Under the pieces are notes generated by a model. It did no database searches. It was not told the origin of the DNA and was given only the letters and a program-made list of their open reading frames with translations. Source: an uncultured SAR86 cluster bacterium (GTDB taxonomy: Bacteria; Pseudomonadota; Gammaproteobacteria; Magnimaribacterales; D2472). Taken from it: DNA of 46,784 bases. The DNA is taken from positions 1 to 46,784 of the forward strand of contig CACKPV010000001.1 in NCBI GenBank assembly GCA_902602185.1, written 5' to 3'. A program made the position numbers and the translations under genes. Within the stretch, counting starts at the first letter, position 1. Each line of letters opens with the position of its first letter. Below are positions 8,248-17,118 of this stretch, in pieces.

Positions 8248-10683
8248 CTAATTAAAAGCCCTCATTTTTTCCATCATTATGGGAAGTAATAAGATTGTAC
8301 AAAAGAAAGCGCATTGGAGAGCAATAGCAGTGAAAATACCAAATAGAATGGTTGGTATAAAATTGGAAACTGAAAAAATCAGAAATCCAATTGATATTGT
8401 GAAAGCAGTATAAAAAATTGCTTTTCCAATAGTCTTATTTGCTAGATCATTTGCCATTTTATAATCCTTACAAATTTTAAAATTTTCTCTGAATTTGTAC
8501 ATGTAGTGAATTGTGTTATCCACAGCCATGCCAACACTAATCGATGCAACTGTTATTGTCATAATATCCAAAGGAATTTTAAATAACCCTAGCAATCCTA
8601 AAACAGAAACAGCAACAAATAAATTAGGAATAAGGCCAATAAGGGCTAATTTAATTGAGCGAAATAAAAATATAAACATTAAACCAATTACAAAAAAAAC
8701 AATAATTAAAGAGTTATATAGAGAAGAAAATAATGATTGGAGCATATTGTTGTATAAAACAGCCAACCCAGTGATTTGGAAAGAATGCATGGGAAGATCA
8801 AATTTTGTTTGCAAATCCTGATTTAAATTCTTAATTAAATCATTACGATTAATTGTAGAGGAACTTTCAAAAATTCTAGTAGAGATCCTGACAATTGAAT
8901 CATCTTCGTTTATATATGAGTTGAGAATTGTTTCTTTGATATCATCTGGTAATACTGATCTTAAAAGAGCTAGTTCTAGCTCATTTAAATCTTTATTATC
9001 ATTTATCTTTCTAGCAAGTTTAATTCCACTTGCAACACTCAAAACTTTGCCAATTTCTTTATTGCTTTCAAGATAATCATGAATTGACTCAACTTTATTT
9101 AATGTAAAAGAATTCCACCAATATCCTGAGGATGAGCTATTCTCATCAAAAAATAAGTCATCATCAAAAAAATCATCCTCAATATCAGAGTAATCTCCAA
9201 GTTCTAACTCTGGTTGAAATAAAATAACATCTAAGGTTGCAGTTCCTCCTAACTTCTCATCTAGAGTTGTCATTCCTTGAAAAATTTCAGTTGATGGTTT
9301 GAAATAATCAATGAATTTATTTTCTACTTTCAAATAAAATAACCCCGAAAACATCACTGAAAAAAATATTAAAAATAAGAAAGTGATTTTATTACTATGG
9401 TTTACAACTAACTCTGTTAATTTTTTTAAGAAATTTTGAACAAAGTGCAGTTGATTAGATTGGCTGGGTAATAAAATTTGCATTCCGATCGGTAAAAAGA
9501 TGAACGAAAAAAGATATGCAATTGAAATGCCAACTGCCATCATCTTTCCAAATTCAATAACAGGCTTGATATCACTTAATGTAAGAGAAATAAAAGCTGC
9601 TATTGTAGTTGCCACTGCGAGGAAACATGGAAATGCCATCTGCATAAGAGATGTTTGAATTGCTTCTGTCTTTTCTTTGTTCTTATTTATAACTTCAATA
9701 TATCTCTCAATAATATGCACACTTATAGATATAGTCAGGATAAGAAGTAAAGCAATAAAATTAGAAGAAACTACACTTATTTTCCAGTTAAAATAGCCCA
9801 TAATTCCTGAAGTTACACACAGCACCAACAAGCAATTTAAGAGAATTAAGAAAGCTATTTGCCAACTTTGAAAAAAAACTAAAAGGATTAAGGCAAACAT
9901 TAGGAAAGCTGCAATGCCAAATGATTTAAGATCTGATTGAATAAAACTTATCATGTCATTAGCAATCATGGCAGGTCCACCAAGATACAAATCAGCAAAA
10001 TCTGAATTATTCACTAAAACTTCTCTTATCTTTGCAATTAACTCTTTTTCATTCTTTTGAATATCTTGAGAAATTTTTTTGATAGATTCATTAACTAATT
10101 CAAACTTTACTTTATCAATAATTTTTCCATCTGATGTATAAAGTTCATAACGTTTTTGAACTAAATCATCATAGGTATTGTTTCTTTCCAAAAGTATTTG
10201 GAATGCAGTTGTTGAAGCATCATTGCTTATTATTAATTGATTATAAATAGGGTTAGAAATAATCTCATTTTTAGCAAGTTCTAAATCTATCTCTGGGTCA
10301 TCTATATACTTAAAATTATTATTTATTTCAGTAAGAGGAACTTTAGGTTGTTCCAATATTGGAGCATCTATAATTGAGAGGACACTCTCTATACCCTTAA
10401 TTGAAGTAATCTCATCTTGGAGCGCCTTTATCCTCTCAATAACAGGAACTGAAAAGATAGGTTCAAATGTTTGAATTGTAACAATTAAGAAATCAGAATC
10501 ATTGAAGATATTTCCTGATTCTCGATATGTTTTTAAGTCGGGATCATTTTCTAAAACAAGTGAGTCCGAAGAAGCATCTAGATCAAAATTTTTAATCCCA
10601 GGAAGAGCTCCCAAAACTAAAACTAAAGTAAAAAAAAATAGTTTAATTGGATTTGATATTATAAATTTAAAGAGTGCAGACAT
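8248..10683 (-). CDS. RND-superfamily (MMPL-type) exporter
   Basis: An 811-aa inner-membrane protein with the duplicated six-helix layout of MMPL/RND exporters: helix 1 at about residues 11-30, a first periplasmic domain at about 35-250, helices 2-6 at about 253-405, helix 7 at about 433-452, a second periplasmic domain, and helices 8-12 from about 665 to the end. Conserved short periplasmic motifs such as LGGPAMI (about 234) support this. The second periplasmic domain has an acidic, Phe-rich insert followed by a Ser run at about 497-520. Substrate is unknown; relatives move lipids or hydrophobic compounds. It starts directly after the bolA stop (TAAATG), so the two are translationally coupled. 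Confidence 0.85.
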   Translation of the reverse strand: MSALFKFIISNPIKLFFFTLVLVLGALPGIKNFDLDASSDSLVLENDPDLKTYRESGNIFNDSDFLIVTIQTFEPIFSVPVIERIKALQDEITSIKGIESVLSIIDAPILEQPKVPLTEINNNFKYIDDPEIDLELAKNEIISNPIYNQLIISNDASTTAFQILLERNNTYDDLVQKRYELYTSDGKIIDKVKFELVNESIKKISQDIQKNEKELIAKIREVLVNNSDFADLYLGGPAMIANDMISFIQSDLKSFGIAAFLMFALILLVFFQSWQIAFLILLNCLLVLCVTSGIMGYFNWKISVVSSNFIALLLILTISISVHIIERYIEVINKNKEKTEAIQTSLMQMAFPCFLAVATTIAAFISLTLSDIKPVIEFGKMMAVGISIAYLFSFIFLPIGMQILLPSQSNQLHFVQNFLKKLTELVVNHSNKITFLFLIFFSVMFSGLFYLKVENKFIDYFKPSTEIFQGMTTLDEKLGGTATLDVILFQPELELGDYSDIEDDFFDDDLFFDENSSSSGYWWNSFTLNKVESIHDYLESNKEIGKVLSVASGIKLARKINDNKDLNELELALLRSVLPDDIKETILNSYINEDDSIVRISTRIFESSSTINRNDLIKNLNQDLQTKFDLPMHSFQITGLAVLYNNMLQSLFSSLYNSLIIVFFVIGLMFIFLFRSIKLALIGLIPNLFVAVSVLGLLGLFKIPLDIMTITVASISVGMAVDNTIHYMYKFRENFKICKDYKMANDLANKTIGKAIFYTAFTISIGFLIFSVSNFIPTILFGIFTAIALQCAFFCTILLLPIMMEKMRAFN

Positions 10684-10980
10684 TTATCTCACGCAATCTG
10701 GTGTTTTAAAATCAAGATTTTCTTCCTGCGCTTCTTCTCTAGTAAGAGTATGAAGAGACAAAGCATGAATTCTCTGCATTAAATCGTGCACTGAAAGATA
10801 TACCTTTTTGTGCCTTTCTAATTGTGATTTCCCAATAAAATCATTTGAAATAATAATAACCTTAAAGTGAGATTGTGCACCTTTTGGGACGTTATGTTTA
10901 AAACTCTCATCAATAACTTTCAAGGTATCAACATCAAAAGATTTTTCAATAATTTTGGTTAATTCTTTTTTAATGTTCAT
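10684..10980 (-). CDS. bolA: BolA-family protein
   Basis: BolA-type protein (98 aa), a small class-II KH-like fold involved in iron-sulfur trafficking with monothiol glutaredoxins and in morphology or stress responses. The family core is visible: SHFKVIIISNDFIGKSQLER at about residues 37-56, then RHKKVY and the HALSLHTLTREE segment at about 74-85 that carries the conserved histidine. It sits immediately upstream of the RND exporter, its stop touching that start codon. It diverges from the ELM1-like gene across 43 bases. No obvious Shine-Dalgarno precedes the ATG. Confidence 0.9.
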   Translation of the reverse strand: MNIKKELTKIIEKSFDVDTLKVIDESFKHNVPKGAQSHFKVIIISNDFIGKSQLERHKKVYLSVHDLMQRIHALSLHTLTREEAQEENLDFKTPDCVR

Positions 10981-11023
10981 AATATAGGTATATTTTATTT
11001 GAAATTCACCAAGAAGTAATCCT

Positions 11024-11959
11024 ATGAAAATTTTATGGCTAAAAGATCAAAAAGTTGGTCATGAAAAACAAGTGCTTGCAATCTTAAAGAGGTTGCAGGA
11101 AAAAATTCCTAAAATGGAACTCATTGAAATTGATGTTAATATTTCTTTTATAAAAAATCTTTTATTATTTTTATCAAAAATACATCCCAGCATTTCTCTA
11201 AAACCAGATGTAATTATTGGAGCAGGTACAGGAACTCATCTTGAAATGCTTCGCATTAAACAAAAATTTAATAATGAACCAAAAATTATTTGTGTAATGA
11301 AACCGTCTATCTTTTTGAAACAATTCGATTTAGTTTTTGCTCCCAGACATGATTTTAATAATGAAATTCCAAAAAATGTCTTCGTGTATCAAGGGTCTAT
11401 TGTTGAGCCAAAAATCTATGATGATTTAGATGATAATATTTTAGTTTTAATTGGTGGTGAGAATAAACACTTCCCCTTCTGCATTGAAAAAATTCTTAAT
11501 CAAATAAAATTTATCGAGAGCAATAATGAATTTACGAACAAAAAAATACTAATTTTTAATTCAAGAAGAACACCCGAAAAATTAAATACAGTTTTAAAAG
11601 ATTGGTCTAAACAATCTAATAATTTAAATTTTATGGATTATCAAAATAGTGTTTCTTTATCAAACTATATGGGAAAAAGCTCCTATACTTTCGTAACTCC
11701 TGATAGTGTAAATATGATTTTTGAATCACTATCTTCTTTGAGCAAAACCTATGTATTTAGTACCGACACTCAAAATGATACAAAAGTAACCAAACTTATC
11801 AAGAATTTAGTAAATAATAATTCTTTGGGCTGCATTGAAAAAAATGATTTTCCAAAAGATAGTTATTTCATAAAACATCCACAGTTAAATTTGGTACTAA
11901 ATGAATTGAAAAAAATAGTTGATCATTTTTTGAACTTTTTACAAAAACAAAATTTCTAA
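11024..11959 (+). CDS. ELM1-like (mitochondrial fission ELM1 family) protein, probable glycosyltransferase-fold
   Basis: A 311-aa protein of the ELM1/DUF1022 family. It starts MKILWLKDQKVGHEKQ with the family's nucleotide-sugar-like fold, has DVIIGAGTGTHLEM near residues 63-76, FAPRHDFN near 104-111, and a second-half VTPDSVNMIFESLS segment near 224-237 that resembles the donor-binding region of GT-B glycosyltransferases. Bacterial homologues often sit in cell-envelope polysaccharide loci, but no reaction is established to my knowledge. A GT4 glycosyltransferase follows 5 bases downstream on the same strand, which supports an envelope-glycan role. The start has a weak AGAAG upstream. Confidence 0.75.
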   Translation: MKILWLKDQKVGHEKQVLAILKRLQEKIPKMELIEIDVNISFIKNLLLFLSKIHPSISLKPDVIIGAGTGTHLEMLRIKQKFNNEPKIICVMKPSIFLKQFDLVFAPRHDFNNEIPKNVFVYQGSIVEPKIYDDLDDNILVLIGGENKHFPFCIEKILNQIKFIESNNEFTNKKILIFNSRRTPEKLNTVLKDWSKQSNNLNFMDYQNSVSLSNYMGKSSYTFVTPDSVNMIFESLSSLSKTYVFSTDTQNDTKVTKLIKNLVNNNSLGCIEKNDFPKDSYFIKHPQLNLVLNELKKIVDHFLNFLQKQNF

Positions 11960-11964
11960 TAAGC

Positions 11965-12945
11965 ATGAGAATTTGTCACTTTTTATCAAGCAAAAGTTTT
12001 GCAGGCATTGAACAATATGTTGATGAAATTTCGCAACAACAGTCTAAAGATAATGAGGTAATCATTGTTTGTGGTAGAAAAATACTTAGTAAATTCAATA
12101 AAAAGAATGTCTCTTTATTGAGTTTTTCAAGTCTTGGAAGAAATTCACCAATTGGTCAAATACGCCTTGCATTTCTATTAAGACAAATAAATCCTGATGT
12201 TATTTTTTCTCATGCTTCTAAACCAACTATTATGATAAATCGAATTAAACGACTTTTTAATTTTAAGCATATTGCCTGCTTACATGGTATAAAAAGTAAC
12301 CTTAAACATTTCCAAAAAGCTGATTTAATTATTGCCGGATCAAATCAAAGCATTTCATCCTTAAAAGGTTCAAACTTTAAAGTTATTCACAATTGGGCAC
12401 TTGAGCCCATAAATTACAACTCCTCTTCTCGAAAAGAATACTTTTTATCTATTGGAAGATTGGTAGAGGAGAAAGGTTTTGATCTCTTAATTGATGCTTG
12501 GAAAGAGATTAATGATCGTTTAATTATTATAGGTGATGGTCCTTTAAAAAAGGCTCTTCAAACACAAATTAAAAAAACCAATCAAGAGGATAAAATAATA
12601 ATAAGCCCTTCTGTTTCAAAACAAAATTTAGATGAAATTTATAGTAAGGCTAAGATGTTAATTATCTCATCACGCAGAGAAGGAGGTCCCAGAGTTGCAT
12701 TAGAGGCATTGGTTAGAGGGTTAAAAGTAATTTCTACAGATGTTGGTCACATGAATTCAATATTAGAAAAGCAATTTCTCTGCAGGAGAAATGATTTAGA
12801 AGCATTAAAAAAATTAATTTCAGATTCGTTTGAGTCTTATGAGGAAATTGATCAGTCAGAAGCATTCTGTAAAGTTAAAAAGAATTTCACAATTGAAAAT
12901 GCAAACCAACAACTATCTGATGCAATTAATTCTTTAACAATTTAG
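11965..12945 (+). CDS. Glycosyltransferase family 4 protein
   Basis: A 326-aa GT-B fold glycosyltransferase, likely cytoplasmic at the inner membrane. The C-terminal GT4 domain has the hallmark IGRLVEEKGFDLLIDAW near residues 158-174, IIGDGPLKKAL near 186-196, and an EGGPRVALEALVRGLKVI segment near 241-258 that carries the conserved E-x7-E type motif. The N-terminal acceptor domain begins MRICHFLSSKSFAGIEQYV. Acceptor and donor sugars cannot be read from the sequence. It follows the ELM1-like gene by 5 bases, and its 3' end overlaps the convergent GT4 gene by 20 bases. The role is probably lipopolysaccharide or another surface glycan. Confidence 0.85.
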   Translation: MRICHFLSSKSFAGIEQYVDEISQQQSKDNEVIIVCGRKILSKFNKKNVSLLSFSSLGRNSPIGQIRLAFLLRQINPDVIFSHASKPTIMINRIKRLFNFKHIACLHGIKSNLKHFQKADLIIAGSNQSISSLKGSNFKVIHNWALEPINYNSSSRKEYFLSIGRLVEEKGFDLLIDAWKEINDRLIIIGDGPLKKALQTQIKKTNQEDKIIISPSVSKQNLDEIYSKAKMLIISSRREGGPRVALEALVRGLKVISTDVGHMNSILEKQFLCRRNDLEALKKLISDSFESYEEIDQSEAFCKVKKNFTIENANQQLSDAINSLTI

Positions 12946-14008
12946 AGTACAAGTCTATTGTTTCAGATGTCATTCTGGAAACCGTAAAAATATTCTCAGA
13001 TGGTTGCAAATCCTTATTTTTAATTAATTTCTCAACAGTTTCTTGGAGTTGTATGACATCATTTAGTTTTACTAAACCTTCTGGAAATAGTGTTGATAAA
13101 ATCTCATTGGCACCTCCATGGTCCCATGCCACGACATTGGTTCCACAACTAATTGCTTCAATCATAGTTCTACCAAATGGTTCTGGTGAGGAAGATAAAT
13201 TAAAAACTAAATCTGAAAATTTATAAATATTGGAGATGTCATTCCTCGAATCAGTAAAAATTATTTTGTTTTCGCATTTGAGTTTAGCTATAAGAAATTT
13301 TAATTCTTTTAAATATCTTTTTTTTGATTTAGAAACTGGTCCAACAATTAATCCAATGAAAGTGTCATCAAGTTGACTTAAAAGTTTTACAAATGTATCA
13401 ACTCCCTTCCATCTTGTAATTCTAGTAGGCATGGTTAAAATTTTCTTATCTGCTACTGATGGAAATTGTTTTAAAAAAGAAATAATCCATTCTTTATCAA
13501 GAGGATTGTTATTAAAAATATTCATATCACATCCTCTTGGAATAACAGTAATTTTTTCATTAGGAATTTTATACTTTAATTGCATATATTCTTTTACAGT
13601 CTCTGAAATGGCAATACTATGATCAGTAAAAGACATTACTTGCGAATAAGTAGGGAAACTGTATAAACCATGAAAGGTAGAGACACAAATAGGTTTATTT
13701 TTTAATTTCTTTAAGGCAAAAAAATTAACCCATGCAGGCATCCTCGATCTAACATGGACAATATCTGGAGAAATATCCTCAATATGTTTTGCAAGTTCAG
13801 AACTTAAAAAAAAGGTTTTTAAACTCTTTTTATGAATTGGCATTGAAACATGAGATGATCCATTCTTCTCTAGTTGAGAAACTAATCTACCTCCATTAGA
13901 GATGACAAAAGATTTGTGGCCTTCTTCAACAAGTATTTTTGCTAAATCAATTGTACCCCTCTCAACTCCACCAATATTTAACTCGGGCAAGAGTTGAAGA
14001 ATTTTCAT
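12926..14008 (-). CDS. Glycosyltransferase family 4 protein, last gene of the TonB/ABC run
   Basis: A 360-aa GT-B glycosyltransferase. The N-terminal domain starts with MKILQLLPELNIGGVERGT, a classic GT4 opening with the GG(V)E glycine loop. The C-terminal domain shows PTRITRWKGVDTFVKL near residues 195-210, the conserved LS.SPEPFGRTMIEAISCGTNVVA segment near 274-297, and an IVGPV strand near 221-225. It is unlike the convergent GT4 gene in detail, so it is not a recent duplicate. The start overlaps the stop of the FtsX-type permease by one base (TAATG), so it is translationally coupled to the ABC exporter genes. Convergent 3' overlap with the other GT4 gene is 20 bases. Substrates are unknown. 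Confidence 0.85.
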   Translation of the reverse strand: MKILQLLPELNIGGVERGTIDLAKILVEEGHKSFVISNGGRLVSQLEKNGSSHVSMPIHKKSLKTFFLSSELAKHIEDISPDIVHVRSRMPAWVNFFALKKLKNKPICVSTFHGLYSFPTYSQVMSFTDHSIAISETVKEYMQLKYKIPNEKITVIPRGCDMNIFNNNPLDKEWIISFLKQFPSVADKKILTMPTRITRWKGVDTFVKLLSQLDDTFIGLIVGPVSKSKKRYLKELKFLIAKLKCENKIIFTDSRNDISNIYKFSDLVFNLSSSPEPFGRTMIEAISCGTNVVAWDHGGANEILSTLFPEGLVKLNDVIQLQETVEKLIKNKDLQPSENIFTVSRMTSETIDLYSKLLKN

Positions 14009-15234
14009 TATTCGTATCTTAAGGAGACAGCTGGATCAAGTTGTGCTGCTCTTCGTGCAGGCCAAATACCAAAAAATAGTCCTACTGCTGCTGCAAAACC
14101 CAATGATCCTAATATAGCACTGATAGGAATGTAGAAAGGCCAATCAGTATCTCCAAAAGTTGAAGCAAAATATGAGAAGATATACACCAATAATGATCCA
14201 AATAAAACTCCAATAATTCCCCCCAAGACACACAATAGGACTGCTTCAACAATAAATTGAAGCATTATTACTTTATTAGTTGCTCCCAATGCTTTTCTTA
14301 GTCCAATTTCTCTTGTCCTCTCAGTGACAGATACAAGCATAATGTTCATAACTCCGATTCCTCCTACTAAAAGACTGATAGAAGCAATCCCTGTTAGTAA
14401 GGCAGTAAAAATAGCAGTTGCCTGTCTCTCAAGATCTCTGTATTGAAACCAATCATTGATTCTAAAATCATTCTCTTGACCGGGACCAATGTCATGTTGA
14501 ACCCGCATAACACCCTCTATATATAACATTGCCTCTTCAACATTTGCGTCATTTGGAATTTTAACCATGATAGACCTTAAATTTTTCGATCCAAAAATTC
14601 TGGCACTTGCAGTCATTAAAGGTACATAGACTTCATCATCTGGTGATTCCCAGCCCTGCGAGCCTCTACTTTTTAACACCCCAATTACTTTATATGGGAT
14701 GCCATTAATCATTAATTCATTATTGAGCATTGCTCTATATGAGGTTTTTAATTCTTTGGGAACATCTGCTCCGATCACAACTACTCGTTCACGAGCAAGA
14801 TCTTCTTTCTCAGAAAAACTTCTACCATGCTCAATCTCGAAATCTCTTACGTCAAAAAAATTTGACCAATATGCACCAACATTTGCATTAAAATTGGCAT
14901 TACCAAATTGGATTTGCCGTCTTTCTTTCATCTCTGCTGAAACTTCCCATTCAAAATCTTCAAAGTTTCTCAATGCAGTAGCATCCTTAATTTCAATAGG
15001 AACCCAATCTCTTTTAACTCCTCCTCTATTTCTTTGTCCAGATCCAACCCACAAAATCCTACCACCCAAAGTCTGTATTTCTTCCTCTAAGGCTTTTTGA
15101 GCTCCCGCACCTATGCTGAGCATTGCTATTACTGAAGCAATGCCGATCACAATTGCCAGGGCTGTCAAGATTGTTCTGACGGGATTACCTCTGAGGGAGG
15201 CAAGAGATGTAAAAATAATTTCAGAAAGCAGCAA
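14008..15234 (-). CDS. MacB/LolE-like ABC transporter permease (FtsX family)
   Basis: Inner-membrane permease of a tripartite-type ABC exporter. At 408 aa it has the MacB_PCD plus FtsX plan: a first helix at about residues 22-42 preceded by LRGNPVRTILTALAIVIG, a periplasmic core domain at about 45-270, then three helices beginning with the ASISLLVGGIGVMNIMLVSVTERTREIGLRKALGA region near 283-317, which holds the conserved cytoplasmic loop. Unlike E. coli MacB it has no fused ATPase; that function is the separate gene at 16434-17114. The start is TTG at 15234 (reads MLLSEII), 6 bases after the adaptor stop, with only a weak Shine-Dalgarno. The product probably exports a peptide, lipid or drug. 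Confidence 0.87.
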   Translation of the reverse strand: MLLSEIIFTSLASLRGNPVRTILTALAIVIGIASVIAMLSIGAGAQKALEEEIQTLGGRILWVGSGQRNRGGVKRDWVPIEIKDATALRNFEDFEWEVSAEMKERRQIQFGNANFNANVGAYWSNFFDVRDFEIEHGRSFSEKEDLARERVVVIGADVPKELKTSYRAMLNNELMINGIPYKVIGVLKSRGSQGWESPDDEVYVPLMTASARIFGSKNLRSIMVKIPNDANVEEAMLYIEGVMRVQHDIGPGQENDFRINDWFQYRDLERQATAIFTALLTGIASISLLVGGIGVMNIMLVSVTERTREIGLRKALGATNKVIMLQFIVEAVLLCVLGGIIGVLFGSLLVYIFSYFASTFGDTDWPFYIPISAILGSLGFAAAVGLFFGIWPARRAAQLDPAVSLRYE

Positions 15235-15240
15235 GTTTAA

Positions 15241-16434
15241 TTAACCCCAAGACTTTACTCTTTGTCTAAATCTTTCCTGTCTATCTACAAGTCCTTTGCT
15301 CGGCAGTACAAAAACAGAATCTCCTTTGTTTAATCCCTCTTTAATTTCAACTCGAGAAAGATCTGATATTCCTATTTCTACCCATGCCATCTCAGGTTCA
15401 ATACTTCCTGATTTAAATACAATAAACTTTGTAAAATTTTCACCGATAACTTTTTTTTCTAAAAATTTATCAACTTTCTCTTTGCTAATTCCCAATATTT
15501 CAGCACCTGAATAAACATCTTTTCTAGTTCTCAAAGCTCCTGTTGGTGCGGATAAAGCAACATCTTTATCTACAACTTGAATGACAACATCTGTATTCAT
15601 TCCGAGTAATAAAAGATTGTCTTTATTATCAATATCGATGAGTACTGGAAAGATAGTAACTCCTTGTTCTACACGAGCAAGAGGCTCAATTTTTGAAACC
15701 GTACCTGAAAAGACCTCTTCTCTAAAAGCACTAACTCTGATGGAAACATTTTGTCCAACTGAAACCTTACCAATATCAATCTCATCAATAAATGCTCTTA
15801 TTCTGACTTTGGATAAATCTGCCATTTGCATGAGAAGAGTTCCTCCACCTACTGCAGTTGTTGGAGAGGATATTACCTGTCCTACTTCAACTGGTCTTGA
15901 AATTATAGTCGCGCTTAAGGGTGACTTTACAAGAGTGTCATCGAGTGAAATTTTTGCATTCTCAACATTTACCATGGATCGAACATGCTGAGATTTAGCA
16001 GATGCAAAACTTTCTTGAATTTCTTCGAAATTTTTGTCGGCAATACTTCCTTCATTATGCAAGGCAGTCCCTCTTTCCAGTTGAGCAGATGCATTTGTAA
16101 GTCGAACTTCTGCAAGACGTAGGTCAGCTTCTGCTTGATCTAAAATATTCTTTGGTGTTCTTTGATCAATTCTTGCTAAGATCGATCCCTTCTCAACAAA
16201 ATCACCAACCTCAGCAGGTAAATCCAAAATTTCTCCAGATGCTTTAGATTTGATTTCAACAGAATAAATTGCTTCTACCTCACCAGAAGCTTCAATAGTT
16301 AAATCTAATTTAGAAGGCTCAACCGGTTTCTTTTGATAATAAGTAAATGAATCATCTGAACTTGAATCACCACCGCAACTAACTAGAAATAAAACAAGTG
16401 GCAAGAATAATATGTATTTGGTAATGTTATTCAT
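15241..16434 (-). CDS. MacA-like periplasmic adaptor lipoprotein (HlyD/MFP family)
   Basis: Periplasmic adaptor that links the FtsX-type permease to an outer-membrane channel. The 397-aa protein begins with a lipoprotein signal peptide: the lipobox LVSC puts the acylated cysteine at residue 20, and CGGDSSSD follows it. The barrel-sandwich/lipoyl half is at about 48-75 (SIEVEI-like strand and GDFVEKGSILARID), a coiled-coil hairpin is at about 78-140, the second lipoyl half LVKSPLSATIISRPVEVGQ is at about 155-175, and beta-barrel and membrane-proximal domains follow. No outer-membrane TolC homologue is in the window. The ATG overlaps the ATPase stop (TAATG). Confidence 0.87.
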   Translation of the reverse strand: MNNITKYILFLPLVLFLVSCGGDSSSDDSFTYYQKKPVEPSKLDLTIEASGEVEAIYSVEIKSKASGEILDLPAEVGDFVEKGSILARIDQRTPKNILDQAEADLRLAEVRLTNASAQLERGTALHNEGSIADKNFEEIQESFASAKSQHVRSMVNVENAKISLDDTLVKSPLSATIISRPVEVGQVISSPTTAVGGGTLLMQMADLSKVRIRAFIDEIDIGKVSVGQNVSIRVSAFREEVFSGTVSKIEPLARVEQGVTIFPVLIDIDNKDNLLLLGMNTDVVIQVVDKDVALSAPTGALRTRKDVYSGAEILGISKEKVDKFLEKKVIGENFTKFIVFKSGSIEPEMAWVEIGISDLSRVEIKEGLNKGDSVFVLPSKGLVDRQERFRQRVKSWG

Positions 16435-17114
16435 TAGTTTCTATGATCAGACTCAACAAGGCCATCTTTAACAGTGATAACTCTTTCGGTTTGATCAGCA
16501 ATCGATTTTTCGTGTGTGATTATTATAATAGTTTGTCCTTTTATATGCAGCTCCTTAAATAAACCCATAATGTCAGCTCCGGTTTTTGAATCAAGATTAC
16601 CTGTGGGTTCATCAGCAAAAATTATACTAGGTTCATTCACCAATGCTCTTGCAATTGCTACTCGTTGTTGCTGACCTCCAGATAACTCAGAAGGTTTATG
16701 ATCCATCCTATCTTCTAACCCAACTCTGCTCAGAGCAAGTTTTGCCTTTTCAATAGCAGACTTTTTGTCAAATCCCGCATAAGACAGAGGTAGAAGCACA
16801 TTTTGCAAAGCTGTATTTCTTGCTAAAAGATGAAAAGATTGAAATACAAACCCAATTTTTTTATTTCTAATTTCAGCAAGCTCATCGTCTGTTAGTGATG
16901 CAACCTCATTATTATCAAGAGAATAAGATCCTGAAGTTGGGGAATCCAGACATCCAATTATATTCATTAATGTGGTTTTTCCAGAACCAGATGGCCCCAT
17001 AATTGAAATAAACTCACCCTGATTAATTGAAAAGGACATTTGTTTGATAGCTTTGATAGTTTGGTTTCCAATAGCAAAGTGTTTTTGCAAATCACTAACT
17101 TCGATTAATTTCAT
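16434..17114 (-). CDS. ABC transporter ATP-binding protein, MacB/LolD type
   Basis: ATPase subunit of the MacAB/Lol-type exporter (226 aa, normal for a stand-alone LolD/MacB-NBD). Walker A GPSGSGKT is at 40-47, the Q-loop FVFQSFHLL near 88-96, signature LSGGQQQR at 144-151, Walker B IIFADEPTGNLD at 164-175 and the switch histidine in IIITHEKS near 202. It is followed by the adaptor (1-base overlap) and the permease. Its start lies 4 bases after the stop of the TPR protein, so the exporter genes continue directly from the TonB gene run. The substrate is unknown. Confidence 0.92.
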   Translation of the reverse strand: MKLIEVSDLQKHFAIGNQTIKAIKQMSFSINQGEFISIMGPSGSGKTTLMNIIGCLDSPTSGSYSLDNNEVASLTDDELAEIRNKKIGFVFQSFHLLARNTALQNVLLPLSYAGFDKKSAIEKAKLALSRVGLEDRMDHKPSELSGGQQQRVAIARALVNEPSIIFADEPTGNLDSKTGADIMGLFKELHIKGQTIIIITHEKSIADQTERVITVKDGLVESDHRN

Positions 17115-17118
17115 TTAA

